DNA of 64,000 bases from JAVXGM01 sp036657395. GTDB lineage: Bacteria > Bacillota > Clostridia > Peptostreptococcales > Anaerovoracaceae. The first letter of the stretch is position 1, and the number at the start of each line of letters is the position of its first letter. Position numbers and translations under genes: made by a program. The stretch spans positions 1 through 64,000 of the forward strand of contig JAVXGM010000001.1 of NCBI GenBank assembly GCA_036657395.1, written 5' to 3'. Under the pieces are notes generated by a model. The model did no database searches, was not told where the DNA came from, and worked only from the letters and a program-made list of their open reading frames with translations. This document shows positions 16,497 to 25,713 of the stretch, one piece after another.

Positions 16497-18973
16497 TTGG
16501 TGTCTCCTTTGACCTCCAATTGTTCTGATTCTGTTTCTTCATCATCGTCTTTTACAACTTTTGCTAAGGCGATAATATTGGCATCTTCTGCAACTTTCAT
16601 GATTTTAACACCTTGAGTTGCTCTACCTAATTTAGAAACTTCCTTCGCTTCTATTCTAATAATAATACCATCTGAATTTATTAGCAAAATTTCATCGTCT
16701 CTATTGACTACCATTGCGCCAACTAATTCTCCAGTCTTTTTAAACTTTCCTTTGTCATAGGTAAGTAAGCCTTTGCCGCCTCTTACTTGTACTTTATAGT
16801 CCTTTACAGCTGTTCTCTTTCCAAATCCATTTGTCGTCACAACAAGAAGTTCTTGATCAAGTTGAACAAGTTCCATGGAAACAACTTCGTCCCCTTCTTC
16901 TAGCTTGATAGCTCTAACACCACCTGCAATTCTTCCCATAGGACGAACATCATTTTCAGAGAAGCAGATACATTTACCGTGTTTTGTTACGATAATTACA
17001 TTGTCTGTTCCAGATGTTTGTTTAATCCCTACAAGTTCATCTCCTTCTTTAAGGTTAATGGCAATAAGTCCTGTCTTTCTGTTTGTATCAAACTGGGCTA
17101 AAGCAGTTTTCTTGATGGTTCCGTATTTGGTTACACCAATCAAATATTTTTCTTCTTCAAACTCATTAATTGGAATTACTGCATTTATTCTCTCTCGCTG
17201 CATTAGATTTAAAAAATTCACTGCTGGAGTGCCTCTTGCTGTCCTGGTTGCCTCTGGAATCTCATACGCCTTTATTTTATGTGCTTTTCCTGTATTTGTA
17301 AAGAACATTAAATAATCATGTGTAGAAGTCATAATCAAGTCTTTTACAAAATCATTTTCCCTTGTGGTCACACCCATTATTCCCTTACCGCCACGTCTTT
17401 GTGTCTTATATGTGTCCGTAGGAATTCTCTTCAAATATCCTAGATGGGTTAATGTGATGGCTACTTGCTTTTCTTGAATCAAATCTTCTTCGTCAATCTC
17501 AGTCATATCAGCAATAATTTTCGTTCTTCTCTTATCACCGTATTTTTCTCTAATTTCAAGAAGTTCTTCTTTGATTACGCCCATTAGTTTATCTTCATCT
17601 GCAAGAAGACTCATAAAGTATGCAATTTTCTTTTGAAGTTCTTCATATTCTGCTTCTATTTTCTCTCGTTCCAAACCTTGTAATCTAGCAAGACGCATGT
17701 CTAAAATGGCTTGGGTCTGTATTTCTGAAAGGCCAAATCGTTCCATTAATTTTTCTTTAGCATTATTATAGCTAGCTCTAATTGTTTTAATTATTTCATC
17801 GATATTGTCAAGTGCGATACGTAAACCTTCTAAAATATGGGCTCTTGCTTCTGCTTTTTTAAGGTCAAATTGAGTTCGCCTTGTAACAACATCTTTTTGA
17901 TGCTTTAAATACTCTTCTAAAATCTCATATATAGTTAATATCCTTGGTCTTCCGTTTACAAGAGCTATCATAATCATACTATAACTTTCTTGAAGCTGAG
18001 TATGCTTAAATAATCGGTTAAGTGTAATCTGAGGATTTCCATCTCTCTTAAGTTCTATTACAATTCGCATGCCCTCTCTGTTAGACTCATCACGAATATC
18101 AGAAATTCCTTCTACTCTCTTATCTTTAACTAGCTCTGCTATTTTTTCAATAAGTCTTGCCTTATTTACTTGATAAGGAATTTCTGTGACAATAATCTGG
18201 GATCTTCCCTTATTAGTTTCTTCTATTTCTGTCTGGGCACGAACAACAACTTTTCCCTGTCCAGTCTTGTAAGCATTCTTTGCGTTGTTTTTGCCTAATA
18301 TAATTGCACCTGTTGGAAAATCAGGACCCTTGACAATTTTTATTAAATCATCTATTGTACAGTCTTTGTCATCAATCATCTTAATTGTAGCATCGATAAC
18401 TTCCCTAATATTGTGGGGAGGAATAGACGTGGCCATTCCTACGGCAATACCATTACTTCCATTTACTAATAAGTTTGGAAGTCTTGCTGGTAATACAGAT
18501 GGTTCCATTTCTTCTTCATCAAAATTTGGTACAAAGTCTACTGTTTCTTTTTCAATATCTCTAAGCATTTGGAGGGCGAATGGAGTCATCCGAGCTTCCG
18601 TATAACGCATTGCCGCTGCTCCGTCTCCGTCTACAGAACCGAAATTTCCGTGGCCATCTACCATCATATATCTAGTTGAAAAATTCTGAGCCAATCTTAC
18701 CATAGCATCGTATATAGAACTATCACCATGAGGATGATATTTACCCATTACTTCACCGACGATACGAGCAGATTTTTTATGAGGCTTGTCCGGCGTAATG
18801 CCAAGGCCACTCATCCCATAAAGAATTCTTCTATGTACCGGTTTTAGTCCGTCTCGCACATCAGGAAGTGCTCTTCCAACAATAACGCTCATGGAATAAT
18901 CTATATATGAGCTTTGCATCTCATCATGTATTTCATGCTTTATCAATTTTTGATCTTCTAAAAAATTTGCCAT
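16493..18973 (-). CDS. gyrA: DNA gyrase subunit A
   Basis: An 826-residue type II topoisomerase subunit that breaks and rejoins DNA during negative supercoiling. Catalytic Tyr lies in RYTEARMTPF; the quinolone region KYHPHGDSSIYDAM keeps Ser and Asp at the usual resistance positions; the C-terminal QRRGGKG is the GyrA box, which separates it from ParC. The C-terminal beta-pinwheel is complete with an acidic end. Directly after gyrB (17 bases) and coupled to rsbW by a four-base overlap. Confidence 0.98.
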   Translation of the reverse strand: MANFLEDQKLIKHEIHDEMQSSYIDYSMSVIVGRALPDVRDGLKPVHRRILYGMSGLGITPDKPHKKSARIVGEVMGKYHPHGDSSIYDAMVRLAQNFSTRYMMVDGHGNFGSVDGDGAAAMRYTEARMTPFALQMLRDIEKETVDFVPNFDEEEMEPSVLPARLPNLLVNGSNGIAVGMATSIPPHNIREVIDATIKMIDDKDCTIDDLIKIVKGPDFPTGAIILGKNNAKNAYKTGQGKVVVRAQTEIEETNKGRSQIIVTEIPYQVNKARLIEKIAELVKDKRVEGISDIRDESNREGMRIVIELKRDGNPQITLNRLFKHTQLQESYSMIMIALVNGRPRILTIYEILEEYLKHQKDVVTRRTQFDLKKAEARAHILEGLRIALDNIDEIIKTIRASYNNAKEKLMERFGLSEIQTQAILDMRLARLQGLEREKIEAEYEELQKKIAYFMSLLADEDKLMGVIKEELLEIREKYGDKRRTKIIADMTEIDEEDLIQEKQVAITLTHLGYLKRIPTDTYKTQRRGGKGIMGVTTRENDFVKDLIMTSTHDYLMFFTNTGKAHKIKAYEIPEATRTARGTPAVNFLNLMQRERINAVIPINEFEEEKYLIGVTKYGTIKKTALAQFDTNRKTGLIAINLKEGDELVGIKQTSGTDNVIIVTKHGKCICFSENDVRPMGRIAGGVRAIKLEEGDEVVSMELVQLDQELLVVTTNGFGKRTAVKDYKVQVRGGKGLLTYDKGKFKKTGELVGAMVVNRDDEILLINSDGIIIRIEAKEVSKLGRATQGVKIMKVAEDANIIALAKVVKDDDEETESEQLEVKGDTK

Positions 18974-18990
18974 TTACAAAACCTCCTTTC

Positions 18991-20913
18991 TTAAATATCC
19001 AGTGTTGCATAGGTAGCATTTTCTTCAATAAACTTTCTTCTAGGAGGCACTTTATCTCCCATAAGTGTAGTAAATATCTCATCTGCCGCCGCAATATCTT
19101 CAAGTGTTATCTGTACTAATGTTCTATGTTCAAAATTCATTGTAGTTTCCCAAAGTTGGTCAAAGTCCATTTCTCCAAGACCTTTGTAACGCTGAATTTC
19201 TGCTTTTCCTGGTTTATCTGCAAGTTTCTTCATTAAATTTTCTTGTTCTGCATCAGAATAAGTATAATTGACTTCCTTACCCTTTTTAACTTTAAAAAGT
19301 GGCGGTTGGGCAGCATAAACAAATCCACCTTCGATAAGTGGCGTCATATATCTATAGAAGAATGTTAATAAAAGTGTCCTTATATGAGCTCCATCCACAT
19401 CCGCATCAGTCATAATAATAATTTTATGATATCTTAATTTCTCAATGTTAAAATCTTCTCCTATACCACATCCAAAAGCGGTAATCATATTCTTAATTTC
19501 ATCTGAACTTAATATTTTCTCTAACCTTGCTTTTTCAACATTTAAAATCTTACCTCTTAGTGGAAGAACTGCTTGTCTTGCTCTATCCCTACCTTGGGTT
19601 GCACTACCTCCGGCAGAGTCTCCTTCCACTAAAAATATTTCTGAAACAGCCGGATCTTTTTCTGAACAATCCCTAAGTTTGCCTGGAAGTGAAATTCCTT
19701 CTAATACACCTTTTCTTCTAGTAAGATCTCTGGCTTTTCTCGCCGCTTCCCTTGCCCTAGCTGATCTTAAACATTTTTCTAAAATAATTCTTGCTTGAGA
19801 TGGATTTTCTTCTAAGAATGCGGATAGGTTTTCATTTGTAGATGTTTCAACAAATCCTCTCATCTCACTATTTCCTAATTTTGTCTTTGTCTGCCCTTCA
19901 AATTGAGGCTGAGTAAGCTTTACAGAAATAATTGCAGTAAGACCTTCTCTAACATCTTCTCCTGAAAGAGATTCATCATTTTCTTTCAAATATTTATTTT
20001 TCTTTGCATAATCATTAAATACTCTAGTCAAGGCACTTTTAAAACCAATCATATGAGTTCCGCCTTCAGAAGTATTAATATTATTTGCATAAGAAAGGAT
20101 AAGCTCATTGTATCTATCTGTATATTGCATTGCAATTTCAATTTCTAAATCCGCTTTTATTACTTCAAAATAGATAATATCCTCGTGAAGCGTTGTCTTA
20201 TTCGTGTTTTGGTGTTTTACAAATTCCTTTATCCCACCTTCATAATGAAAAGATTCTTCTCTTTTTTTACCTTCTCTTTTATCTGTTAAAGTTATTCTAA
20301 TTCCCTTATTCAAAAATGCCATTTCTCTTAATCTATGCTCAAGAGTATTATATTCAAATTCTATTCCTTCTTTAAATATAATAGGATCTGGCCAAAATGT
20401 AGTTTTTGAACCTGTTTTTCTAGAATTTCCCATTTCTGTAAGTGGTGTCATAGTCTTTCCCTGAGAATATGTTTGTTTATAAATTTTCCCATTTCTTTTA
20501 ATTTCCACTTCCATCTTACTTGAAAGGGCATTTACTACTGATGCACCCACACCATGAAGCCCACCTGAAACCTTATATCCGCCACCGCCAAATTTACCAC
20601 CAGCATGAAGCACTGTATGTATAACTTCAACTGCAGGAATCCCTAATTTAGGATGATTATCTACAGGCATACCTCTACCATCATCTTCTACCATTATTGA
20701 ATTGTCTTTTTGAATGGTAATATTGATATTATCGCAATGTCCAGCTAGTGCTTCGTCAACACTATTATCTACAACTTCATAAACCAAATGATGAAGACCT
20801 CTTGGACCTGTACTTCCAATATACATTCCCGGCCTTTTTCTAACTGGTTCTAATCCCTCTAATACTTGAATTTGTTCAGCATTATATTGCTGATTATTTT
20901 TCTCTGTGCTCAT
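18991..20913 (-). CDS. gyrB: DNA gyrase subunit B
   Basis: A 640-residue ATPase subunit of gyrase. GHKL ATPase motifs (DNSVDEALAGHC, DDGRGMPV, GGLHGVGASVVN), then the TOPRIM domain (EGDSAGGSA, DADVDGAHIRTL) and a C-terminal QRYKGLGEM block. I start at ATG 20913, with AGAGGTG nine bases upstream; the GTG at 20925 lies inside that site. Forms an operon with gyrA. Confidence 0.98.
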   Translation of the reverse strand: MSTEKNNQQYNAEQIQVLEGLEPVRKRPGMYIGSTGPRGLHHLVYEVVDNSVDEALAGHCDNINITIQKDNSIMVEDDGRGMPVDNHPKLGIPAVEVIHTVLHAGGKFGGGGYKVSGGLHGVGASVVNALSSKMEVEIKRNGKIYKQTYSQGKTMTPLTEMGNSRKTGSKTTFWPDPIIFKEGIEFEYNTLEHRLREMAFLNKGIRITLTDKREGKKREESFHYEGGIKEFVKHQNTNKTTLHEDIIYFEVIKADLEIEIAMQYTDRYNELILSYANNINTSEGGTHMIGFKSALTRVFNDYAKKNKYLKENDESLSGEDVREGLTAIISVKLTQPQFEGQTKTKLGNSEMRGFVETSTNENLSAFLEENPSQARIILEKCLRSARAREAARKARDLTRRKGVLEGISLPGKLRDCSEKDPAVSEIFLVEGDSAGGSATQGRDRARQAVLPLRGKILNVEKARLEKILSSDEIKNMITAFGCGIGEDFNIEKLRYHKIIIMTDADVDGAHIRTLLLTFFYRYMTPLIEGGFVYAAQPPLFKVKKGKEVNYTYSDAEQENLMKKLADKPGKAEIQRYKGLGEMDFDQLWETTMNFEHRTLVQITLEDIAAADEIFTTLMGDKVPPRRKFIEENATYATLDI

Positions 20914-20963
20914 TAACAACTTCACCTCTTTATCTTTCGATTTTATAATAAATCATACTTTAT

Positions 20964-20992
20964 ACTATATAATAAAACAGGGCTTTTTACAA
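20964..20992 (-). promoter_or_regulatory. Promoter for gyrB-gyrA
   Basis: Minus-strand TTGTAA (20987-20992), 17-base spacer, TATAGT (20964-20969), about 50 bases before gyrB. The 206-base gap to recF otherwise holds the recF terminator and AT-rich DNA with no further gene. Confidence 0.6.
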
Positions 20993-21064
20993 GAAAAAAC
21001 GTATTTTAATCATAAACATTCATCTTCTTATTTTATCAGCCTTAAAACTTCATTTTTCTATATA

Positions 21065-21113
21065 AAAAGACTAAATTCTACATAAGTATATATTATATAA
21101 AATCTAGTCTTTT
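21065..21113 (-). terminator. Probable terminator after recF
   Basis: On the minus strand AAAAGACTA pairs with TAGTCTTTT across a long AT-rich loop, seven bases after the recF stop, followed by T residues. It separates dnaA-dnaN-recF from gyrBA. Confidence 0.65.
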
Positions 21114-21119
21114 ATAATT

Positions 21120-22217
21120 TTATTTTTCTTCTACTTTTCCACTTTTAATTAAAAATGTTTTCCCTTTTGGAAAAGAATTTTTTACTGTTTCGTTGAGCTC
21201 AGTTGTTGTTATAAAAATCTGAGTGTTTTTAAAAGATTTTATTAAGTAGTTTTGACGACCTATATCTAATTCAGATAGCACATCGTCTAATAACAATATT
21301 GGTGTTTCTCCTGTCTCATCCTTCGCTAATTTTATTTCTGATAATTTTAAAGAAAGCGCAGCTGTTCTCTGCTGCCCTTGAGATCCAAAATTACGAAGTT
21401 CAATATCATTAGAAAATATCTTAATATCATCTTTGTGAGGACCTCTTCTAGTTGTCCTTATTTTAATATCTTCCCCTCTAGAATTTTTTAAAATTTTCTT
21501 ATATTTTTTAATTTGCTCTTTTAATGTTTCTTCGACTTTTATATTTGCATCATAAATAATATTTAAGTTTTCTTTTTCATTTGTAATACTTTTATGAATA
21601 TTACTACTTATTTTACTTATTTTTTTTATAAATTCTTGCCTTTGTAAAATTACTTTACTACCATATTCACTAAGTTTTTCTTCCCAAACATCTAAAATAT
21701 TATTATCTATAATATTGCCCTTTAAATACATATTTCTTTGCAATAAAACTTTTTTGTAACTTGTAAGATTATTGTAGTAAGAAGGTCTTAATTGAGATAA
21801 TTCTCTGTCTATAAATTTTCTCCTTTTTTCAGGCTCATCCTTTACTATTTTTAAATCTTCTGGAGAAAAAACTACAATAAATACATTTTCTAAAAGATCT
21901 GACATTTTTTTTATCTGTTTTCCATTAATTTTAACATATTTTTTGCCAAGACTATTGATGGCTATTTCAATTACTAATTCTTCCTCATTTTTTATAATCA
22001 ATCCTTTTACTCTGCAAAATTCAGAATCAAAACTTATTAATTCTTTATCTTTACTTGTACGAAAAGAACGTCCTAATGAAGTAAGATAAATGGCTTCCAA
22101 TAAATTAGTTTTACCTTGAGCATTATCTCCAATGAACATATTTACATCTTCATCAAAATTTTCAGTTAGTTTTTCATAATTTCTAAATCCATTTATTTCT
22201 ATCTCTCTTATATACAT
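21120..22217 (-). CDS. recF: DNA replication and repair protein RecF
   Basis: A 365-residue SMC-like ATPase that helps load RecA at gaps. Walker A GDNAQGKTNLLEAIY near residue 30, signature FGSQGQQRTAALSLKL near 280 and Walker B ILLLDDVLSELD near 310. It is very rich in Lys/Ile/Asn, with AT-rich codons, like dnaN. Many Firmicutes have a small S4-domain gene (yaaA) between dnaN and recF; here only 12 bases separate them, so it is absent. Confidence 0.97.
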   Translation of the reverse strand: MYIREIEINGFRNYEKLTENFDEDVNMFIGDNAQGKTNLLEAIYLTSLGRSFRTSKDKELISFDSEFCRVKGLIIKNEEELVIEIAINSLGKKYVKINGKQIKKMSDLLENVFIVVFSPEDLKIVKDEPEKRRKFIDRELSQLRPSYYNNLTSYKKVLLQRNMYLKGNIIDNNILDVWEEKLSEYGSKVILQRQEFIKKISKISSNIHKSITNEKENLNIIYDANIKVEETLKEQIKKYKKILKNSRGEDIKIRTTRRGPHKDDIKIFSNDIELRNFGSQGQQRTAALSLKLSEIKLAKDETGETPILLLDDVLSELDIGRQNYLIKSFKNTQIFITTTELNETVKNSFPKGKTFLIKSGKVEEK

Positions 22218-22229
22218 ATCTTCTTACAC

Positions 22230-23348
22230 TTACTGTGCTGAAGAAATTCTTACTGGAAGAATTAAGTACTCAAATGCATTACCTGAAATTGGCTTAACTA
22301 AGCAAGGTGTAGTATTTGTATTAAACTCCATAATTACTTCCTCATCATCTATTATTTTAAGTACATCAATAACATATTTAGAATTAAATCCTATTTCAAT
22401 ATCATCTCCTTGTTTTTCCATAATTACCTCTTCTTTTACATTTCCTTCTTCAGAGCGAGAAGTAATAGTTAAAAGATTATTTTTAACTGTAAATTTAATT
22501 AGATTATTTTTTCCTTCTTTTGCTAGAAGTGAAGCTCTTTCAATACTATTAAGAAGTGTTGCTTTATTAATTAATATTTTTATTTGTTCTTGTTTTGGAA
22601 GTATATCTTTATATTTAATAAATTCTCCCTCAAGGAGTCTCATTACAACCTTAGTACCTTCAATTAATAGGATAGCCTTTTTATTGCTTACCATTAACTT
22701 TACTATACTATTTTCATTACTTTCACTTATTATCTTATTAATTTCAGTTAATATTTTTGCGGATATTATAATATTCATTTTTTCTTTATTTTTCATTTGT
22801 TTTCTAGTTACTGCCATTCTAAAGCCATCAAGTGCAATCATATTTAATCCATCTGGTTCAATTTCCAAAAGAACTCCGACAATGATACCCTTTGATTCAT
22901 CAATACTGGCAGCAAAAGAAGTTTTTTTAATCATATCTTTTAAAATTACTTGTTCAAAAGATAGTGTATTCAATTCTTCATTAATTTGTCCTATTTTTGG
23001 AAACTCATCTGCAGGTAATCCTACTATTACAAATTCAGTAGTTGATGTTTTTATTAATATATTATTATTTTCTTTTTCTTCAATTAAAATTTCTTCATTA
23101 GGAAGTTTTCTAATAATATCTCCAAAAAGTTTTGAAAGTACAACTATGGAGCCTTCTTTGTGTTCATTTACATCAATTGTTTTCTCTATACTTAAATCTA
23201 AATCAGAAGCCGATAATGTGAGTGTTCCATCACTATTTACTTTTAGTAATATTCCTTTAAGAATAGGAATTGTTGTTCTTGTGCTTACAGCTTTTGAGAC
23301 TGTAGTTAATGCTTTTGATAAGGATTGTTGATTACAGGTGAATTTCAT
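22230..23348 (-). CDS. dnaN: DNA polymerase III beta sliding clamp
   Basis: A 372-residue clamp made of three repeated domains. Recognised by KFTCNQQSLSKALTTVSKAV at the N terminus, TTIPILKGILL, LDGFRMAVTRK near 165 and the C-terminal hydrophobic strand YLILPVRIS. Length typical. TAGGAGGAAAAAGAA precedes the ATG. The origin-unwinding region lies immediately upstream, between it and dnaA. Confidence 0.97.
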   Translation of the reverse strand: MKFTCNQQSLSKALTTVSKAVSTRTTIPILKGILLKVNSDGTLTLSASDLDLSIEKTIDVNEHKEGSIVVLSKLFGDIIRKLPNEEILIEEKENNNILIKTSTTEFVIVGLPADEFPKIGQINEELNTLSFEQVILKDMIKKTSFAASIDESKGIIVGVLLEIEPDGLNMIALDGFRMAVTRKQMKNKEKMNIIISAKILTEINKIISESNENSIVKLMVSNKKAILLIEGTKVVMRLLEGEFIKYKDILPKQEQIKILINKATLLNSIERASLLAKEGKNNLIKFTVKNNLLTITSRSEEGNVKEEVIMEKQGDDIEIGFNSKYVIDVLKIIDDEEVIMEFNTNTTPCLVKPISGNAFEYLILPVRISSAQ

Positions 23349-23379
23349 TTCTTTTTCCTCCTAAAAATAGTTTTTCTTC

Positions 23380-23422
23380 TTATATATTTTATAGTAGTAG
23401 TAGTAGTAGGGGCTGTGGATAC
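23380..23422 (-). other. oriC: oriC unwinding element: AT-rich DNA, DnaA-trios, GC block and DnaA box
   Basis: On the plus strand an AT-rich stretch is followed by six perfect TAG trinucleotides (23392-23409), GGGC, and the DnaA box TGTGGATAC (23414-23422, eight of nine). Read on the dnaA strand this is box, GC block, (CTA)6, AT-rich, the same order as the basal unwinding system of Bacillus subtilis, where DnaA extends from the box along the trios to melt DNA. Confidence 0.85.
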
Positions 23423-23462
23423 TGTTAATAAGAGCTAGGATCTTCTCTTTTCATGGAATAGT

Positions 23463-23518
23463 TATGGATAAAATTATGTGAATAACTTGTTATTTTTATC
23501 CAGTGTGGATGTGGATAT
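23463..23518. promoter_or_regulatory. DnaA-box cluster beside the unwinding element
   Basis: Near-consensus boxes: TATGGATAA (23463-23471), TTATCCAGT (23496-23504), TGTGGATGT (23504-23512) and TGTGGATAT (23510-23518), the last ending just before the dnaA stop codon. Together with the box at 23414 they make the dnaA-dnaN gap the likely origin core. Confidence 0.7.
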
Positions 23519-23519
23519 C

Positions 23520-24863
23520 CTATAAATTAATTTCTTCTTTTAATTTCTTGACTATATCTGCAGTATTTGTATTGGTATTTATTTCACTGGCAATTTTATT
23601 ACAAGCATGTAATACAGTTGAATGATCTCTTTTGCCAAAAGTATATCCTATTTTAGGAAGGGATGTATCTGTCATTTCTCTACATAGATACATTGCAATT
23701 TGTCTAGGAAATGCTAGGTTTCGTGTTCTCTTTGAAGATTCTATGTCTGAAACCTTTATATTGAAATTTTTGCAAACCGTTTTTTTAATGCCTTCGCAGG
23801 ATATATTAACATCACTTGAAGATAATATATCTTTTAGTATATCACGAGCAAATTTTACACTTATTGGTTTTTCAAGTAACTTTGAAAAACTGGTAACTCT
23901 AGAGAAAGCACCTTCCAATTCCCTAACATTAAATTTAATTTTTTCTGCTATTAGTGTCATTACGTCAGCTAGATTATCATCTATTTCAATATCCTCTAAT
24001 TCTGCTTTTTTTCTAAGTATAGCTACTCTTGTTTCGTAGTCAGGGGGTTGTATGTCTGCTATAATATTCCACTGAAACCTTGATCTTAAACGTTCCTCTA
24101 AATTTGTAAGTTTATTTGGAGGTCTGTCACTTGAAATAATAATTTGCTTATTTAAATCATATAGAGTATTAAACGTGTGGAAAAATTCTTCTTGAGTAGC
24201 TTGTTTTCCTTCAATAAACTGAATATCGTCTATTAGTAATACATCAATTTTGCGATATTTGTTCTTAAACGCTCGTATACTTCCCTTATCTGCTAAAGAT
24301 TTTATCAATTCATTTGTAAACATTTCTGATGATACATATAATACTTTTAAATTTGGATGGTTGTCCAATATATAATGGCCTATAGCATGCATTAAATGAG
24401 TTTTACCAAGACCGGAACCTCCATATATAAATACAGGGTTATAAGTAACAGAAGGGGCTTCGGCAACTGCAACTGCAACTGCGTGAGCATGGTTATTATT
24501 TTTTGATACAACAAAATTTTCAAAATTATATCTTGGATTAAAGTAAAATTCCTCTTTAAGTGATTTATTAATTTCTTTTTTTATTTTTTTTTCTTCCTTT
24601 TCTTCATCATCAGATTGAAGCTTAACAACCACCTTGTATGGCTGTTTAAGTACATTTTCAACTGTATTTTCAAGTAAAATAAGGTATCTATCCATAATAA
24701 TATTTTTAACAAATGTTTCTGATGTTTTAATATAGAAGATTTTAAGATTTTCATCTATGTTAGTAGGTAAAAGTGGAGTAAACCATGTTCTGTAACTAAC
24801 CGGAGTTACCTCAGGTTCAATCTGTTTTAATATTTCATCCCATGTTTTTTGTAATTCGCTCAT
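23520..24863 (-). CDS. dnaA: Chromosomal replication initiator DnaA
   Basis: A 447-residue AAA+ initiator. Domain I covers about residues 1-85, a short linker follows, then AAA+ with Walker A GGSGLGKTHLMHAIG and Walker B LLIDDIQFI, and domain IV with the DnaA signature GYTFGKRDHSTVLHA. A run of alternating Ala/Val (NHAHAVAVAVAEAPS) precedes the ATPase and is a little longer than usual. AAAGGA before ATG. Confidence 0.98.
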   Translation of the reverse strand: MSELQKTWDEILKQIEPEVTPVSYRTWFTPLLPTNIDENLKIFYIKTSETFVKNIIMDRYLILLENTVENVLKQPYKVVVKLQSDDEEKEEKKIKKEINKSLKEEFYFNPRYNFENFVVSKNNNHAHAVAVAVAEAPSVTYNPVFIYGGSGLGKTHLMHAIGHYILDNHPNLKVLYVSSEMFTNELIKSLADKGSIRAFKNKYRKIDVLLIDDIQFIEGKQATQEEFFHTFNTLYDLNKQIIISSDRPPNKLTNLEERLRSRFQWNIIADIQPPDYETRVAILRKKAELEDIEIDDNLADVMTLIAEKIKFNVRELEGAFSRVTSFSKLLEKPISVKFARDILKDILSSSDVNISCEGIKKTVCKNFNIKVSDIESSKRTRNLAFPRQIAMYLCREMTDTSLPKIGYTFGKRDHSTVLHACNKIASEINTNTNTADIVKKLKEEINL

Positions 24864-24904
24864 TATTTTTCCTTTTGTTTTTTACAGAATTATGTAATAG
24901 AACT

Positions 24905-24934
24905 ATCATAACAAAGAAAGTTATCCACAAGCAA
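24905..24934 (-). promoter_or_regulatory. Promoter of dnaA overlapped by a DnaA box
   Basis: Minus-strand TTGCTT (24929-24934), 18-base spacer, TATGAT (24905-24910). A perfect DnaA box TTATCCACA (24921-24929, plus-strand reading) lies within the promoter, so DnaA probably represses its own gene. Confidence 0.65.
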
Positions 24935-24995
24935 GTGTTTAATATAAATAATTGAAAAATAAAAAGAAGAGTGGTTATTAACTGGTTGTGGATAA
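24921..24995. promoter_or_regulatory. Two perfect DnaA boxes in the dnaA-rpmH gap
   Basis: TTATCCACA at 24921-24929 and the reverse orientation TGTGGATAA at 24987-24995. The whole gap (24864-25180, 317 bases) is AT-rich and holds these boxes, the dnaA promoter and the rpmH promoter; no gene was seen in it. Confidence 0.8.
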
Positions 24996-25071
24996 AATTG
25001 TGCATAGTTTTAACAGGTGCACTATATGTAGAATTGTCATTATTTTAATAGACAATTGGCAAAGAAAAACA

Positions 25072-25100
25072 TTGACAGTACTAGGGTTCAAAGTTATAAT
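25072..25100 (+). promoter_or_regulatory. Consensus promoter for rpmH-rnpA
   Basis: A perfect TTGACA (25072-25077), 17-base spacer and perfect TATAAT (25095-25100). Expected to be very strong; 80 bases before rpmH. Confidence 0.9.
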
Positions 25101-25180
25101 ATCAAGGTATATGTGCGTGGATTGAAATTGAGATTCAGGCAAAAAAATTAAAATTACCAATTGAAGGAGGTATTTGAACT

Positions 25181-25315
25181 ATGAAAATGACTTATCAACC
25201 GAAAAAGAGACAGAGAAAAAAGGAACATGGATTTAGAAAAAGAATGAGAACTAAAAATGGTAGAAATGTTTTAAAGAGAAGAAGACAAAGAGGAAGAAAA
25301 TCGTTAACAGCATAG
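25181..25315 (+). CDS. rpmH: 50S ribosomal protein L34
   Basis: A 44-residue, highly basic protein (MKMTYQPKKRQRKKEHGFRK, ending GRKSLTA) that matches L34 along its whole length. AAGGAGG lies ten bases before the ATG. First gene of the conserved rpmH-rnpA-yidD-yidC-jag cluster. Confidence 0.97.
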   Translation: MKMTYQPKKRQRKKEHGFRKRMRTKNGRNVLKRRRQRGRKSLTA

Positions 25316-25337
25316 AGACCGCAATTGTGGTCTTTTT
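25316..25337 (+). terminator. Hairpin with T-run between rpmH and rnpA
   Basis: AGACC/GGTCT around GCAATTGT, followed by TTTT, directly after the rpmH stop. Probably a partial terminator that lowers rnpA expression relative to rpmH. Confidence 0.7.
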
Positions 25338-25361
25338 GTTATATAACGAAGAAAGTAATTT

Positions 25362-25700
25362 ATGCTAAAAAAAGAAATTTTGCGTCGTCAAAAAGATTTT
25401 TCGACGATATACAATAAAGGTAAATCAATAGGAGAAAGATATGTTGTGGTTTTTTACAGGAGAAACAATCTTTCATATAATAGAATTTCATTTTTAGCAA
25501 GTAAAAAAATAGGCAATAGTGTGATAAGAAACAGAGCTAGAAGATTGATGAAAGAAAGCTACAGGCAGATTTTTCATCTTTTTGGTGTTGGTTACGATAT
25601 CATTTTTATTGGAAGAAAGACTATAATTGATTCGAAATGTGCGGATGTGAAAAAATCTATGGAAGCCGCAGCTAAGAAAGCTAAGATTATAAAAAAATAA
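25362..25700 (+). CDS. rnpA: Ribonuclease P protein component
   Basis: A 112-residue basic protein that assists the RNase P ribozyme in tRNA 5' processing. The signature KKIGNSVIRNRARRLMKESYR (about 48-68) is clear, and the N-terminal RRQKDFSTIYNKGKS is typical. Eight bases TAATTTAT precede the ATG, so its ribosome site is weak (GAAGAAAG). Confidence 0.96.
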   Translation: MLKKEILRRQKDFSTIYNKGKSIGERYVVVFYRRNNLSYNRISFLASKKIGNSVIRNRARRLMKESYRQIFHLFGVGYDIIFIGRKTIIDSKCADVKKSMEAAAKKAKIIKK

Positions 25701-25713
25701 GAGGGTGTTTTAT

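Noticed and set aside
16875..17315. 146-codon plus-strand ORF inside gyrA
   Set aside because: Antisense shadow of conserved gyrA sequence.
22684..23331. 215-codon plus-strand ORF opposite dnaN
   Set aside because: Low-complexity Ile/Phe/Ser translation caused by the AT-rich codons of dnaN; dnaN is certain.
23392..23409. TAG repeat read as a plain microsatellite
   Set aside because: Its position between AT-rich DNA and a GC block plus DnaA box matches a DnaA-trio element better.
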